A stretch of DNA of 64,000 bases from Cellulomonas sp. JZ18 (GTDB taxonomy: Bacteria > Actinomycetota > Actinomycetes > Actinomycetales > Cellulomonadaceae), in assembly GCF_009720485.1 (NCBI RefSeq), contig NZ_CP045245.1, positions 930,001 to 994,000 of the forward strand, written 5' to 3'. Below are positions 37,386-46,685 of this stretch, piece by piece. Made by a program: the position numbers and the translations under genes. The notes under the pieces were generated by a model that saw only the letters and a list, made by a program, of their open reading frames with translations, did no database searches and was not told where the DNA came from. The number at the start of each line of letters is the position of its first letter. Position 1 is the stretch's first letter.

Positions 37386-37482
37386 CCTCGGCCGGCCCCG
37401 TGCCGGCCCCCACCGCCCTCGGCGCGCCCGCCGCACACCGCCCCGCGCGCCGGACGAACCGTCTTCAGAAAGCAGGTTGCAC

Positions 37483-38295
37483 GTGTCGCAGGACTCGTAC
37501 GAGCCCACCTCGGGTGCCGACGCCGAGCTGGCCGACGCCCTGACGTCCGTGGAGGCGGTCGACGCCGGTCCCGGGCACGAGGTCGACGACGAGCCGGCCG
37601 AGGACGGCGCGGAGGTCGCGACCGACGAGGACGCGGGCGACGACGTCGCGGACGCGACCGGTGGCGACGTCCAGGACGACGCCCCGGACCCGGACGAGGA
37701 CCCGGTGGCGGCCTTCAAGGCGAAGCTGCGCAGCCTGCCCGGCGACTGGTACGTCATCCACTCCTACGCGGGGTACGAGAACCGCGTGAAGGCGAACCTC
37801 GAGTCGCGCACGCAGTCCCTCAACATGGAGGACTACATCCACCAGGTGGAGGTCCCCATGGAGGAGGTCGTCGAGATCAAGAACGCGCAGCGCAAGGTCG
37901 TCAAGCGCGTGCGGATCCCCGGCTACGTCCTCGTCCGCATGGACCTGACCGACGAGTCGTGGGGCGCCGTCCGGCACACGCCGGGCGTCACCGGCTTCGT
38001 CGGCCACACGCACCAGCCGGTGCCGCTGACGCTCGACGAGGTCTTCTCGATGCTGGCGCCCTCGCTCGAGACGAAGGCCCCCGCGCAGCAGGCCGCGAAG
38101 GCCGCCGCGAAGCCGGTCGAGGTCGACTTCACGGTCGGCGAGTCGGTCACCGTCACCGACGGCGGCCCGTTCGACACGCTGCCCGCGACGATCTCCGAGA
38201 TCAACGTCGAGAGCCAGAAGCTCAAGGTCCTCGTCTCGCTCTTCGGCCGGGAGACCCCGGTCGAGCTGTCCTTCAGCCAGGTCTCGAAGATCTGA
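37483..38295 (+). CDS. nusG: transcription termination/antitermination factor NusG
   Basis: RNA-polymerase-binding elongation factor of 270 residues. After an acidic, Asp/Glu-rich extension of about 75 residues, absent from E. coli NusG, comes the NGN domain ([19 protein letters not shown] to GVTGFVGH). A linker rich in Ala/Lys then leads to the C-terminal KOW domain ([20 protein letters not shown]). I chose GTG 37483, six bases after AGCAGG; TTG at 37477 is less likely. It is probably co-transcribed with secE and the rplK-rplA genes. Confidence 0.94.
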   Translation: MSQDSYEPTSGADAELADALTSVEAVDAGPGHEVDDEPAEDGAEVATDEDAGDDVADATGGDVQDDAPDPDEDPVAAFKAKLRSLPGDWYVIHSYAGYENRVKANLESRTQSLNMEDYIHQVEVPMEEVVEIKNAQRKVVKRVRIPGYVLVRMDLTDESWGAVRHTPGVTGFVGHTHQPVPLTLDEVFSMLAPSLETKAPAQQAAKAAAKPVEVDFTVGESVTVTDGGPFDTLPATISEINVESQKLKVLVSLFGRETPVELSFSQVSKI

Positions 38296-38378
38296 CCTGC
38301 TGATCCGCCCCCGCGCTGCGGGGGCTGCAACCGGGTCATCGCCCACGGCGTCGGCCCACGACACGAACGGAAGGCACC

Positions 38379-38810
38379 ATGCCCCCCAAGAAGAAGGTCA
38401 CCGGCCTGATCAAGCTCCAGATCAACGCCGGTGCCGCGACCCCCGCGCCGCCCATCGGCCCGGCGCTGGGTCAGCACGGCGTCAACATCATGGAGTTCTG
38501 CAAGGCGTACAACGCGGCGACCGAGTCGCAGCGCGGCAACGTCATCCCCGTCGAGATCACGGTGTACGAGGACCGCTCGTTCACCTTCATCACGAAGACG
38601 CCGCCGGCCGCCGAGCTGATCAAGAAGGCCGCGGGCGTGGCCAAGGGCTCGCCGACGCCGCACACGACCAAGGTCGCGTCGCTGACGAAGGACCAGGTCC
38701 GCGAGATCGCGAGCACCAAGCTCGAGGACCTCAACGCGAACGACCTCGCCGCCGCCGAGAAGATCATCGCCGGCACCGCGCGCTCCATGGGCATCACCGT
38801 CCAGGACTGA
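38379..38810 (+). CDS. rplK: 50S ribosomal protein L11
   Basis: L11, 143 residues, part of the GTPase-associated centre of the 50S subunit. The N-terminal [17 protein letters not shown] and the proline-rich [12 protein letters not shown], the region contacted by thiostrepton-class drugs, are intact. The ATG follows GGAAGG. rplA follows after 101 bases. Confidence 0.97.
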   Translation: MPPKKKVTGLIKLQINAGAATPAPPIGPALGQHGVNIMEFCKAYNAATESQRGNVIPVEITVYEDRSFTFITKTPPAAELIKKAAGVAKGSPTPHTTKVASLTKDQVREIASTKLEDLNANDLAAAEKIIAGTARSMGITVQD

Positions 38811-38911
38811 GCGCCCGCTCGACCCCGGCCCGGGCAGCCGCCCGCGCCGACCCCAGTGGCAGGGCCCTGTGCGGCCCGTTCGACCACGACTGCTGACAGG
38901 AGAACAGGCAG

Positions 38912-39631
38912 ATGCCCAAGCACAGCAAGGCGTACCGCTCCGCGCTCGAGAAGATCGAGCCGGGCCGCGTCTACGCCCCCCTCGAGGCCGTGCGCCTCGC
39001 CCAGGCGACGTCCACCACGAAGTACGACGCGACCGTCGAGGTCGTGTTCCGCCTCGGTGTCGACCCGCGCAAGGCGGACCAGATGGTCCGCGGCACGGTC
39101 AACCTGCCCAACGGCACGGGCAAGACCGCCCGCGTCATCGTCTTCGCCGTCGGCGAGCGCGCCGAGCAGGCGCGCGCCGCGGGTGCGGACGAGGTCGGCG
39201 GCGACGAGCTCATCGCCAAGGTCGCCGACGGCTACACGGACTTCGACTCCGCGGTCGCCACGCCGGACCTCATGGGCAAGGTCGGCCGCCTCGGCAAGGT
39301 CCTCGGTCCCCGCGGCCTCATGCCGAACCCGAAGACCGGCACCGTGACGATGGACGTGGCCAAGGCCGTGTCCGACATCAAGGGCGGCAAGATCGAGTTC
39401 CGTGTCGACCGGCACGCGAACCTGCACTTCATCATCGGCAAGACGTCGTTCTCCGACGTGCAGCTGGTGGAGAACTACGCGGCGGCGCTCGACGAGATCC
39501 TGCGTCTGAAGCCGGCGGCGTCGAAGGGTCGCTACATCACCAAGGCGACCATCTCGACGACGAACGGCCCGGGCATCCTGCTCGACCAGAACAAGACGCG
39601 GAACCTCACCGTGGAGGAGGACGCGGCCTGA
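38912..39631 (+). CDS. rplA: 50S ribosomal protein L1
   Basis: L1, 239 residues, of the mobile L1 stalk. Clear motifs include [12 protein letters not shown] and [16 protein letters not shown]. In other bacteria L1 represses its own operon by binding the rplK leader; I do not see a convincing copy of that site here. The ATG follows AGGAGAAC. A very strong terminator follows, so the operon ends here rather than continuing into rplJ. Confidence 0.97.
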   Translation: MPKHSKAYRSALEKIEPGRVYAPLEAVRLAQATSTTKYDATVEVVFRLGVDPRKADQMVRGTVNLPNGTGKTARVIVFAVGERAEQARAAGADEVGGDELIAKVADGYTDFDSAVATPDLMGKVGRLGKVLGPRGLMPNPKTGTVTMDVAKAVSDIKGGKIEFRVDRHANLHFIIGKTSFSDVQLVENYAAALDEILRLKPAASKGRYITKATISTTNGPGILLDQNKTRNLTVEEDAA

Positions 39632-39649
39632 CGCCCGTCCCCCTCGTCG

Positions 39650-39686
39650 CGACGGCCCGGCACCCCGAGCGGGTGCCGGGCCGTCG
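39650..39686. terminator. shared bidirectional terminator (rplA / sigma operon)
   Basis: A perfect 16-bp stem (39650-39665 with 39671-39686) with a CGAGC loop lies between rplA and the convergent minus-strand operon, 18 bases after rplA and 29 bases after the end of the 173-residue protein gene. Confidence 0.8.
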
Positions 39687-39714
39687 TGCGTCCGCAGACG
39701 TCACCGCGGCGGCG

Positions 39715-40236
39715 TCACCAGGACAACCACTCCGTGACGCAGGTGCCGCTGTCGCTCGTGCACACGAGCCGCACCGGGCCGTGCGGTCGCAGGTCGAGGC
39801 GGAAGTAGCCGACCTCGTCGGTGTCGACCCCGGTGAGGTCGCCGTCCGGCCGGCGCAGCGTGACGTGGCCGGGCCGGGGCGGGATGAGCTGCCCCTCGAC
39901 GGAGCGGTCGCCCACCTCGACCTCGACACCCACGCCCTCGCCCTCGAAGACGAGGGTGCGCGGCGGCTGCCCGGAGCGGTCGCGCACGGCGACGAGGCGG
40001 TCCTCGGTGCTCGAGTCGTGCACGAGCGTCAGCAGGAACAGCTCGGTGTCGAGCTGCTCGCGCAGCGCGAGGACGCCGCGGTGCACCGAGAACGCGGTGC
40101 CCGCCGAGGCGGTCACGCGCTCCAGGAGCGCCTGCTCCTCGAGGGCCGCGGCGAGCTCTCGCGCGAGCGCGTCGTCGTCGGGCCACAGCTCCTGCGGACG
40201 GGCGTCGCCCGCCGTGTCATCCGAGTGCCAGGACAT
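39715..40236 (-). CDS. unnamed protein of the sigma/subtilase/CHAT module
   Basis: Protein of 173 residues that I cannot assign to a named family. The first third is acidic and helical (DDALARELAAALEEQALLE). The rest looks all-beta, with alternating hydrophobic residues, a segment GQLIPPRPGHVTLRR, then VDTDEVGYFRLDLRPHGPVRL and the ending TCVTEWLSW, reminiscent of an Ig-like carboxypeptidase-regulatory fold. There are no zinc-anti-sigma (HxxxCxxC) residues, membrane segment or signal peptide. Its ATG lies 20 bases inside the 3' end of the sigma gene, so the two are translated together; a partner or modulator of that sigma factor is possible. Confidence 0.6.
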   Translation of the reverse strand: MSWHSDDTAGDARPQELWPDDDALARELAAALEEQALLERVTASAGTAFSVHRGVLALREQLDTELFLLTLVHDSSTEDRLVAVRDRSGQPPRTLVFEGEGVGVEVEVGDRSVEGQLIPPRPGHVTLRRPDGDLTGVDTDEVGYFRLDLRPHGPVRLVCTSDSGTCVTEWLSW

Positions 40237-40855
40237 CGCGGCCTCCTTCGCCGAGTGCGGTGCGCCCGGGCGCCGCGAGGTAGTGCGTGAGGGCGGCCGT
40301 CCGGCGCAGGCGCGCGAGTCCGCGCTGGCGGGTCGGGCCGATGGAGCCGATCGGGATGCCGAGGCGCGCGGAGACCTCCTGGTAGCTCGGCGGCGGGTCG
40401 GTGGACAGCAGGAGGAGCAGCTCGCGCTGGTGCGGGGGCAGCTCGGCGAGAGCGGCGCGCAGGGCCGCGTGCCGCTCGGCGCGCAGGAGCTCCTCGTCGA
40501 GCTCGGTGTCGTCCTGCACGTCGAAGCGCCCGGTGGTCGGGTCGACGGGCACCGCGCGGCGGCTGAGGTTCGTCACGCGGATGCACTCGTGACGGGTCGC
40601 GGTGGCGATCCACCCCGGGAGCGCCGCCGGCTCCCGCAGGTCGGCGAGGTGCTCGAGCAGGTTGAGCCAGACCGTCTGCGCGACGTCCTCGGCCTGCTGC
40701 GGCGTGAGGCGGAACTGGCGCACGCGCGCCATGACGAGGCTCGTGTGCCGCCGCACGATCTCGGCCCACGACATCTCGTCGCCGGTGAGCGCACCCGCCA
40801 CGAGCTCGGACGTCGTGCGGTCGGCGTAGAGCACCTCGCCGCTCGGGCTGCTCAC
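40217..40855 (-). CDS. ECF-like RNA polymerase sigma factor
   Basis: Sigma-70 family factor of 212 residues. Region 2 is visible as SWAEIVRRHTSLVMARVRQFRLTPQ followed by AEDVAQTVWLNLLEHLADL, and region 4 as LPPHQRELLLLLSTDPPPSYQEV leading into LGIPIGSIGPTRQRGLARL. No regions 1 or 3 are present, so it is ECF-sized. I chose GTG 40855 because AAGGAGG lies six bases upstream; the frame is open to 40927. It lies 72 bases below the subtilase gene on the same strand and overlaps the next gene, so the three form an operon. There is no obvious anti-sigma membrane protein beside it. Confidence 0.82.
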   Translation of the reverse strand: MSSPSGEVLYADRTTSELVAGALTGDEMSWAEIVRRHTSLVMARVRQFRLTPQQAEDVAQTVWLNLLEHLADLREPAALPGWIATATRHECIRVTNLSRRAVPVDPTTGRFDVQDDTELDEELLRAERHAALRAALAELPPHQRELLLLLSTDPPPSYQEVSARLGIPIGSIGPTRQRGLARLRRTAALTHYLAAPGRTALGEGGRDVLALG

Positions 40856-40927
40856 CGCGCGCCTCCTTCGCCCCTCGGGTGCGTCCCGGAGGCCATCATG
40901 ACGCTCGACGAGGCACGTGCCCAGCAC

Positions 40928-42406
40928 TTAGGCCCCCGGGAGGATCTGCAGGGCGCGGCCGTAGCCGGCGACGGGCTTGCCCGCGGCGAGCAGCGCGTGC
41001 ACGGCGGCCGGGCCGTCGACCCCGAGCTCGGTCATGGTCCGGGCGATCGCCCCGGCGACCTGGGGGGCCGCGAACGACGTGCCCACCCACTGCGCGAACG
41101 CGTCGTCGCCGAACTCCTGCGCGCTGACCGCGAAGGCCGGGTTCTGCCGTCCGGGCACGTAGGTGGACAGGATGCCCTCGCCGACGGCGGAGACGTCCAC
41201 CCAGGACCCGTGGCTCGACCACGTCGTGGGACGCAGGTCGCGGGTGAGGCCGCCGACGGCCACGACCCGCCCGAACGCGGCGGGCCACGTGGGGGTGTCG
41301 TCGCCGTAGTTGCCCGCCGACGCCACGATCACGCTGGCCCAGCCGCGCTCGTCCTCGATCTCGCGCACGACGTCGAGGGCGACGGCGAGCGGCAGGGACG
41401 GCTCGTCGAAGAGCGTCTGCGTGCCGAGCGAGAGGTTGACGACGTGCGCGCCGTCGCGCACCGCGCGGATGAGCGCGCAGGCGACGTCGAGCTCCGACCC
41501 TGCGCCGCCGGGGCCGACCGCCTTGAGCACGCGGATCTCGGCGCCGGGCGCCACCTGCTGCACGATGCCGGCGACGAACGTGCCGTGACCGGCGTAGACG
41601 TCGAGGTAGCCGTCGTGGGGCTCGGCGTCGAGCGGGTCGACGTTCGTGTCGTCCCCGTGGGTGCCGGGGTCGTCGGCACCCACCCGCACGACGTCGCGCA
41701 GCCAGCCGTCCGAGCGCCGGTCCGCGGCGATGCCGGTGTCGACGACCGCGACGACGACCCCGCGCCCGTGCGCCTCGCCCTCCGCCACGTACTCGTCGAA
41801 CGTGGCGACCTGCGGCGCGAACACCCCCGAGTTCGGCTTCATGATCGGCCGACCGCCGAGCGGCGTGACGTACGACATGGAGACGGCGTGCCCGCGCGAG
41901 CGCAGCGCGGAGACGAGGCCGTGCAGCCGGCGGGCACGCCGCGGGTCGGTGCTGCGCAGCTGCACGATCCGCCCCTCGAGCTCGGGGTGCTCCAGCGGGA
42001 CGCGCTCGAGCCCCGCCGCCTCCGCCTGCCGGCGGACGTCCTCCCAGGTGGCCGGGGCCATGAGCAGGTCGCCGATCACGGGGAACACGTCGGCGCCGTG
42101 CCGGTTGCGCACGACGTCGAGCTCCTGCGCGCTGCGCTGCGCCCAGCCGTCCTGCAGCCGCGAGACGACCGCCTCGCGCCGGCGCAGGACCGCCTCGTCG
42201 GCGTCGCCGGGGGACAGGTCCGCGACGAGGGCCCGCACGTACCCGTCGTCGTCCTCCGGCTCGGCCCGGCGCCCCGTGGGGCTCGCGGCGGCGAAGGCGG
42301 CGACGGCGCCGGCCCCGGCAGCGGGGCGCGGCACCATCCGGCGGCGGGCGTAGTCGTCGCCGAACGGGCGGCCGGCGGTGCGGTCGTCGGCGGGGAAGCG
42401 TGTCAC
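40928..42406 (-). CDS. intracellular S8 family serine peptidase (subtilase)
   Basis: Subtilisin-fold protease of 492 residues. The catalytic triad is intact: Asp223 in VVDTGI, His274 in GHGTFVAG and Ser444 in GTSFAAPQVAG, with the oxyanion Asn366 in SAGN. There is no signal peptide or membrane anchor, so unlike most S8 enzymes it should act inside the cell. A 210-residue N-terminal part, partly acidic and without a known motif, may be a propeptide or a regulatory domain. The GTG start follows GAGGAG. First gene of a minus-strand operon with a sigma factor, and divergent from a CHAT protease gene across 110 bases. Confidence 0.87.
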   Translation of the reverse strand: MTRFPADDRTAGRPFGDDYARRRMVPRPAAGAGAVAAFAAASPTGRRAEPEDDDGYVRALVADLSPGDADEAVLRRREAVVSRLQDGWAQRSAQELDVVRNRHGADVFPVIGDLLMAPATWEDVRRQAEAAGLERVPLEHPELEGRIVQLRSTDPRRARRLHGLVSALRSRGHAVSMSYVTPLGGRPIMKPNSGVFAPQVATFDEYVAEGEAHGRGVVVAVVDTGIAADRRSDGWLRDVVRVGADDPGTHGDDTNVDPLDAEPHDGYLDVYAGHGTFVAGIVQQVAPGAEIRVLKAVGPGGAGSELDVACALIRAVRDGAHVVNLSLGTQTLFDEPSLPLAVALDVVREIEDERGWASVIVASAGNYGDDTPTWPAAFGRVVAVGGLTRDLRPTTWSSHGSWVDVSAVGEGILSTYVPGRQNPAFAVSAQEFGDDAFAQWVGTSFAAPQVAGAIARTMTELGVDGPAAVHALLAAGKPVAGYGRALQILPGA

Positions 42407-42474
42407 GTAGGTGCTCTCCTCGGTGCGCAGGGAGGTGCGGTCGCCCTGCGGAGCGGTGAGCGCGCGGTCTGATA

Positions 42475-42494
42475 CACCGGCGCGGACGCCGGTG
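42475..42494. promoter_or_regulatory. inverted repeat in the subtilase/CHAT divergent promoter
   Basis: CACCGGCG (42475-42482), spacer CGGA, and perfect complement CGCCGGTG (42487-42494) lie midway between the two divergent starts, over the expected -35 region of the CHAT promoter and close to a minus-strand TATCAG. A regulator bound here could control both arms. Confidence 0.45.
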
Positions 42495-42504
42495 GCGTGC
42501 GCTC

Positions 42505-42519
42505 TAGGATCCGAGGGTG
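42505..42519 (+). promoter_or_regulatory. -10-like box placed for leaderless CHAT mRNA
   Basis: TAGGAT (42505-42510) is followed by six bases and the GTG at 42517. No ribosome site is present. Confidence 0.5.
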
Positions 42520-45228
42520 CAGGGAGCATCCTCGGCCGCAGACCTCGCCGTCGAGCCCCCGGCGGAGGAGGCGGCGCTCGTCGCGGACGCCCGCGCGCTC
42601 GAGGCGGCGCTCGACGCCGCCGACGACGACCTCCCCGCCCGGGTGGCGGACGTCGTGGCGCGTGCCCGTCGCGCACGCGACCCCGAGGCTCTCGCGTGGG
42701 GTCTGCGGGCGCAGGCGGTGCTGCGGCGGCGCGCCAACGACCCGGCAGGCGCCGTGCGGCTGCTCGACGAGGCGCGCACGGTCGCCGCACGTGCGCAGCG
42801 TCCGGTGCTCGAGGCCTGGATGCTCGCGAGCAGGTCCGTCGCGGAGCTCGAGCGCGGGCGCACGACGCGCGCACGTGCGGACGCCGAGGCCGCGCTCGCC
42901 CTGGCCGAGGGCGCGGCTGCGGGCGACCGCGACGAGGCCCGTGCGCTGCACGCGCGCGTGCAGCTGCAGCTCGCCGTCATGGAGCACAACGCGGGCCGGC
43001 TGGTCGAGGCGGAGGCGCGGTACCGCGCGTTCCTGCGCGAGGTGCCGGGCGGCAGCCCGGACGCGGTGCGCGGCGCGAACAACCTCGCGGTCCTGCTCGT
43101 CGCGCGCGCCGACTTCGACGAGGCGCTGCGGTGGGCCGAGCGTGCCGTCGCCGCTGCCGCGGGCCTGTCCCCGCTGCTGCGGTCGTGGCCGTACCTGACG
43201 CGGGCGCTCGTGCACGTGCAGGCCGGCCGGCTGTCGGCGGGCCTGCGCGACCTGGAGCTCGCCGCGGGTGCGTCCGAGGCCGCCGGGCAGTCGTCGGCCG
43301 AGTACTACGTGGAGTACGCCGACGCCATGCGCGAGATGCGCCTGCTGCCCGAGGCGGCGGCAGCCGGCGAGCGCGCCCTGGCGGAGCTCGCGACGGCGGG
43401 GGCCGGCCTCGTCGAGGTCGACGCCGAGATCTCGCTGGCGGAGACGCTGCTCGTCGCGGGTGACGCCGAGCGCGCGGCCCGGCACGCGGACCGTGCGCGC
43501 GCCCGTGCCCGGGCCCAGCGGCGCCCCGGGGTGCACGACCGGGCCGTGGTGGTCGCGGCGGAGGCGCGGCTGCGCGCGTCCGCGGTGGGGCCGGCCGACC
43601 TCGCGGCCGCCCGGCGCGCGGCCCGGCGCCTGCAGTCGTCGGGCGAGCTCGCCGCGGCCGCGGGCGCGGCGCTGGTGTCGGGGCGCATCGCGGCGTCGCT
43701 CGGGCTGGACGGCCCGGCGCTGGCGGCGCTGCGGTCGGCCGCGGACCTCGGGCGCCGCGGCTCGCTCCCGGTGCGGATGCGGGCACGGCTGGCCGCCGCC
43801 CTCGTGGCGCGGCACGTGGGTGCGGACGCCACCGTGCTGAGCGAGTGCCGTGCCGGGTTGCGCGACCTCGCGCGGCACCGGGCCGCACTGCCCACCATGG
43901 AGCTGCGCGCGCTCGCGTCCGGGCACGGCGCCGAGCTCGGGGAGCTCGGTCTCGACGTGGTCGTGCGGCAGGGGTCCGCGGCGCGCGTGCTGCGCTGGAT
44001 GGAGCAGACGCGCGCCGCCGCGCTGCTCGCCCGGCTGCCGGTGGACGACGGGGACCGGGCGGTGGCGCCGGACCCGGAGGGCGACGGGCCGGCCGGGCGT
44101 ACGGTGGACGACCCGTCCCACGAGCGCGGCCCGGACGGTCCGCGGGCCGCACGGTCGGTCATCGTCGCGGACGAGCAGCGTGCCGCCGAGGCGCGACGGT
44201 CCGCCTGGTTGCGGGACGTGGGCGCGGACGGCCCCGTGGCGCACCGCGTGCCCGGGCTCGGCGACCTGCGCGCGGCTCTGGACGGGCGGGTCCTCGTCGA
44301 GTACGGGCGCCACGACGGCCGCCTCGTCGCCGTCGTGGTGGGGGCGCGGGGCGCGCGCCTGGTGGACGTCGGCCCGTGCGAGGCCGAGGTCGCGCAGCAG
44401 CTGCGCGCGCTCGTGTTCGCGCTGCGCCGGCTCGTCGACCCGCGCGGCGCGGCGGCCGCCGCGGCCGCGAGGACCAGCGCCGACCTGCGCCTGGCGGTGC
44501 TGCGCCGGCTGCTGGTCGCGCCGCTCGGCGTCGACCCGGGCGACGAGCTGGTCGTCGTCCCGGTAGGCCTGCTGCACGGGGTGCCGTGGTCCGCGCTGCA
44601 CGACGGGCCGGTGGGGCTCGCGCCGTCCGCCACGGCGTGGGCGCGCACCCGCGCCCGCACGCCCGACGGCCGCGGCGGCGCCGTCCTCGTGGCCGGTCCG
44701 GGGCTGCGGGGCGCGCAGGAGGAGGTGGACGTGCTGCGCGGCATGCACCCGGACGCCGTGGTGCTCGGCGCGGGCGAGAGCACCGCGGACGGCGTCGTGC
44801 GCGCCATCGCCCGTGCGGACCTGGCGCACCTCGCCTGCCACGGCTCGCTACGGGCGGACAACCCGATGTTCTCGGCGGTGGTGCTGGCGGACGGCCCCGT
44901 CACGGTCCAGGAGCTGCACCGCGCGGGCGTGGCGCCGCGCCGCCTCGTGCTGGCGTCCTGCCACTCGGGCGCCGACGTCGCCTACGCCGGGGACGAGGTG
45001 CTCGGGCTCGTGTCCGCGGTGCTCGCGCGCGGTACCGCGGGCGTCGTCGCGAGCATCGCCGCCGTGCCGGACGTGGAGGTCGTCGACCTCATGCGCGGCC
45101 TGCACGCGCGGCTCGCGGCGGGGGAGACGATGGCGCGGGCGCTGCACGGTGCACGTGCCGAGGTGGACCGCGACGCGCCCGCCGGGTTCGTGAACTGGTG
45201 CACGTTCGGGGCGCACGGCGCGGCCTGA
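42517..45228 (+). CDS. TPR-like repeat protein with C-terminal CHAT protease domain
   Basis: Protein of 903 residues. Residues about 20-490 are Ala/Arg/Leu-rich helical repeats of TPR type (for example [21 protein letters not shown]). The C-terminal about 340 residues are a CHAT domain, a caspase/separase relative. The catalytic dyad is present: His775 in HLACHGSL and Cys815 in [10 protein letters not shown], each after a hydrophobic strand as in the family. The CHAT fold also starts with [18 protein letters not shown] and [17 protein letters not shown]. No signal peptide is present, so it should be a cytoplasmic cysteine protease held in check, or aimed at substrates, by the repeats. It is divergent from the subtilase-sigma operon. 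Confidence 0.85.
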   Translation: MQGASSAADLAVEPPAEEAALVADARALEAALDAADDDLPARVADVVARARRARDPEALAWGLRAQAVLRRRANDPAGAVRLLDEARTVAARAQRPVLEAWMLASRSVAELERGRTTRARADAEAALALAEGAAAGDRDEARALHARVQLQLAVMEHNAGRLVEAEARYRAFLREVPGGSPDAVRGANNLAVLLVARADFDEALRWAERAVAAAAGLSPLLRSWPYLTRALVHVQAGRLSAGLRDLELAAGASEAAGQSSAEYYVEYADAMREMRLLPEAAAAGERALAELATAGAGLVEVDAEISLAETLLVAGDAERAARHADRARARARAQRRPGVHDRAVVVAAEARLRASAVGPADLAAARRAARRLQSSGELAAAAGAALVSGRIAASLGLDGPALAALRSAADLGRRGSLPVRMRARLAAALVARHVGADATVLSECRAGLRDLARHRAALPTMELRALASGHGAELGELGLDVVVRQGSAARVLRWMEQTRAAALLARLPVDDGDRAVAPDPEGDGPAGRTVDDPSHERGPDGPRAARSVIVADEQRAAEARRSAWLRDVGADGPVAHRVPGLGDLRAALDGRVLVEYGRHDGRLVAVVVGARGARLVDVGPCEAEVAQQLRALVFALRRLVDPRGAAAAAAARTSADLRLAVLRRLLVAPLGVDPGDELVVVPVGLLHGVPWSALHDGPVGLAPSATAWARTRARTPDGRGGAVLVAGPGLRGAQEEVDVLRGMHPDAVVLGAGESTADGVVRAIARADLAHLACHGSLRADNPMFSAVVLADGPVTVQELHRAGVAPRRLVLASCHSGADVAYAGDEVLGLVSAVLARGTAGVVASIAAVPDVEVVDLMRGLHARLAAGETMARALHGARAEVDRDAPAGFVNWCTFGAHGAA

Positions 45229-45283
45229 GCGCGGGGCCTGCACGCCGTCCACGGGCGCACGGCGGGCGCAGGCGGCGGGACGG

Positions 45284-45302
45284 GCCCGGGCACGGCCCGG
45301 GC
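45284..45302 (+). terminator. weak hairpin after CHAT gene
   Basis: GCCCGGGC repeated as its own complement (45284-45291 and 45295-45302) around ACG gives an 8-bp stem 55 bases after the stop. Confidence 0.4.
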
Positions 45303-45307
45303 GCGAT

Positions 45308-45336
45308 TTGGTCGGGCTGCGGGCGTGCCGTACGCT
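45308..45336 (+). promoter_or_regulatory. rplJ-rplL promoter
   Basis: TTGGTC (45308-45313) and TACGCT (45331-45336) are separated by 17 bases. Transcription from here would give a leader of about 220 bases before rplJ. Confidence 0.6.
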
Positions 45337-45341
45337 TGTAC

Positions 45342-45562
45342 GGCCCAAGACCGCCGGTCGTCGGTCCGCTCGTCGGACCGGCCGAAGCTCCGCGACAGCG
45401 GGGGCCTGCGCAGGCGAGACTCACCGGACGTCCGTCCGACCGTACGTGCCCTCGGCGCGTGCCCGTCGGACGCGCGCGTCCTGCCGAGCCCCGCGCCTGC
45501 GCGGGGCTCTTCTGCTTGTCGGGGCAGGAGACGCCGGCGGCACCCTGATCGGAAGGAATGCC
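45342..45562 (+). promoter_or_regulatory. L10-type ribosomal protein leader with attenuator hairpin
   Basis: The long untranslated leader contains near its end a perfect 10-bp stem, GAGCCCCGCG (45486-45495) with CGCGGGGCTC (45500-45509), a CCTG loop, and the T-rich tail TTCTGCTTG. This is an intrinsic terminator located before the gene it serves. L10 leaders in other bacteria use such a terminator and an L10(L12)-binding kink-turn to shut down the operon when L10 is in excess; the kink-turn itself I infer rather than see. Confidence 0.6.
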
Positions 45563-46096
45563 ATGGCGAGGCCGGACAAGGCAGCCGCCGTCGCGGAGAT
45601 CACGGAGCGCTTCCGTGCCTCCAACGCGGCCGTGCTGACCGAGTACCGCGGGCTCACCGTCGCGCAGCTCAAGACGCTGCGCAAGGCGCTCGGCGGGAAC
45701 GCTCAGTACGCCGTGGTGAAGAACACGCTGACCGCGATCGCGGCCAAGGAAGCCGGCCTCGAGGGCCTCGACGACGGGCTCGCGGGCCCGTCGGCGATCG
45801 CCTTCGTCACCGGTGACCCGGTCGAGGCGGCCAAGGGTCTGCGTGACTTCGCCCGTGCGAACCCTGCGCTGGTCATCAAGGGGGGCGTCCTCGACGGCCG
45901 CCCGCTGACCGCGGAGGAGATCACCAAGCTCGCGGACCTCGAGTCCCGCGAGGTGCTGCTGGCCAAGGCGGCCGGCGCGATGAAGGCCAAGCTCTACCAG
46001 GCCGCGTACCTGTTCACGGCTCCTGCCTCGCAGGCCGTGCGCACCGTCGAGGCCCTGCGCGCCAAGCGCGAGGAGTCGTCCGACACCGCTGCCTGA
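45563..46096 (+). CDS. rplJ: 50S ribosomal protein L10
   Basis: L10, 177 residues, the base of the L7/L12 stalk. It begins [17 protein letters not shown] and contains [17 protein letters not shown]; the C-terminal helix binds L12 dimers. The ATG follows GGAAGGA. It has its own promoter and leader rather than being joined to rplA, because a 5.5-kb module separates them. Confidence 0.97.
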   Translation: MARPDKAAAVAEITERFRASNAAVLTEYRGLTVAQLKTLRKALGGNAQYAVVKNTLTAIAAKEAGLEGLDDGLAGPSAIAFVTGDPVEAAKGLRDFARANPALVIKGGVLDGRPLTAEEITKLADLESREVLLAKAAGAMKAKLYQAAYLFTAPASQAVRTVEALRAKREESSDTAA

Positions 46097-46186
46097 GCCC
46101 GACGCTCAGCCCGCAGCTCCAGCAAGCCCCAGCACCCCCTGTCGCCGACCACCGGACGACGGGTCAGAACGGAAGGAACCGCCACC

Positions 46187-46579
46187 ATGGCGAAGCTCAC
46201 CACCGACGAGCTCATCGACGCGTTCAAGGAGCTCACGCTCATCGAGCTCTCCGAGTTCGTGAAGGCCTTCGAGGAGGTCTTCGAGGTCACCGCTGCCGCG
46301 CCGGCCGCCGTGGCCGTGGCCGCCCCCGCGGGCGGCGGCGCCGCCGACGCCCCGGCCGAGGAGGAGAAGGACTCCTTCGACGTCATCCTCGAGGCCGCCG
46401 GTGACAAGAAGATCCAGGTCATCAAGGAGGTGCGTGCCCTCACGAGCCTCGGCCTGAAGGAGGCCAAGGACCTCGTCGACGGCGCGCCGAAGCCGGTCCT
46501 GGAGGGCGCGAACAAGGAGACGGCCGACAAGGCCAAGGCTGCCCTCGAGGGCGCCGGCGCCACGGTCACCCTCAAGTGA
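46187..46579 (+). CDS. rplL: 50S ribosomal protein L7/L12
   Basis: L7/L12, 130 residues, the flexible stalk that recruits translation factors. The N-terminal dimerisation part ([19 protein letters not shown]), an Ala/Gly/Pro hinge and the C-terminal domain with [19 protein letters not shown] are all visible. The ATG follows GGAAGGA. A strong terminator follows. Confidence 0.97.
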   Translation: MAKLTTDELIDAFKELTLIELSEFVKAFEEVFEVTAAAPAAVAVAAPAGGGAADAPAEEEKDSFDVILEAAGDKKIQVIKEVRALTSLGLKEAKDLVDGAPKPVLEGANKETADKAKAALEGAGATVTLK

Positions 46580-46631
46580 TCCGGGCCGGGCGGGCCGCCT
46601 GACGCAGGCGGCACGCCCGGACCAGCCCACG

Positions 46632-46673
46632 CACGACGGAGCCCGCACCCCGAGGGGTGCGGGCTCCGTCGTG
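46632..46673. terminator. terminator between rplL and convergent membrane gene
   Basis: A perfect 19-bp stem (46632-46650 with 46655-46673) closes a CGAG loop, one of the strongest hairpins in the window. It can serve both convergent genes. Confidence 0.85.
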
Positions 46674-46685
46674 TCCGGGGACGGC

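Noticed and set aside
40856..40927. 24-residue upstream extension of the sigma factor
   Set aside because: The GTG at 40855 has an AAGGAGG six bases upstream, whereas the start at 40927 has none and abuts the subtilase stop.
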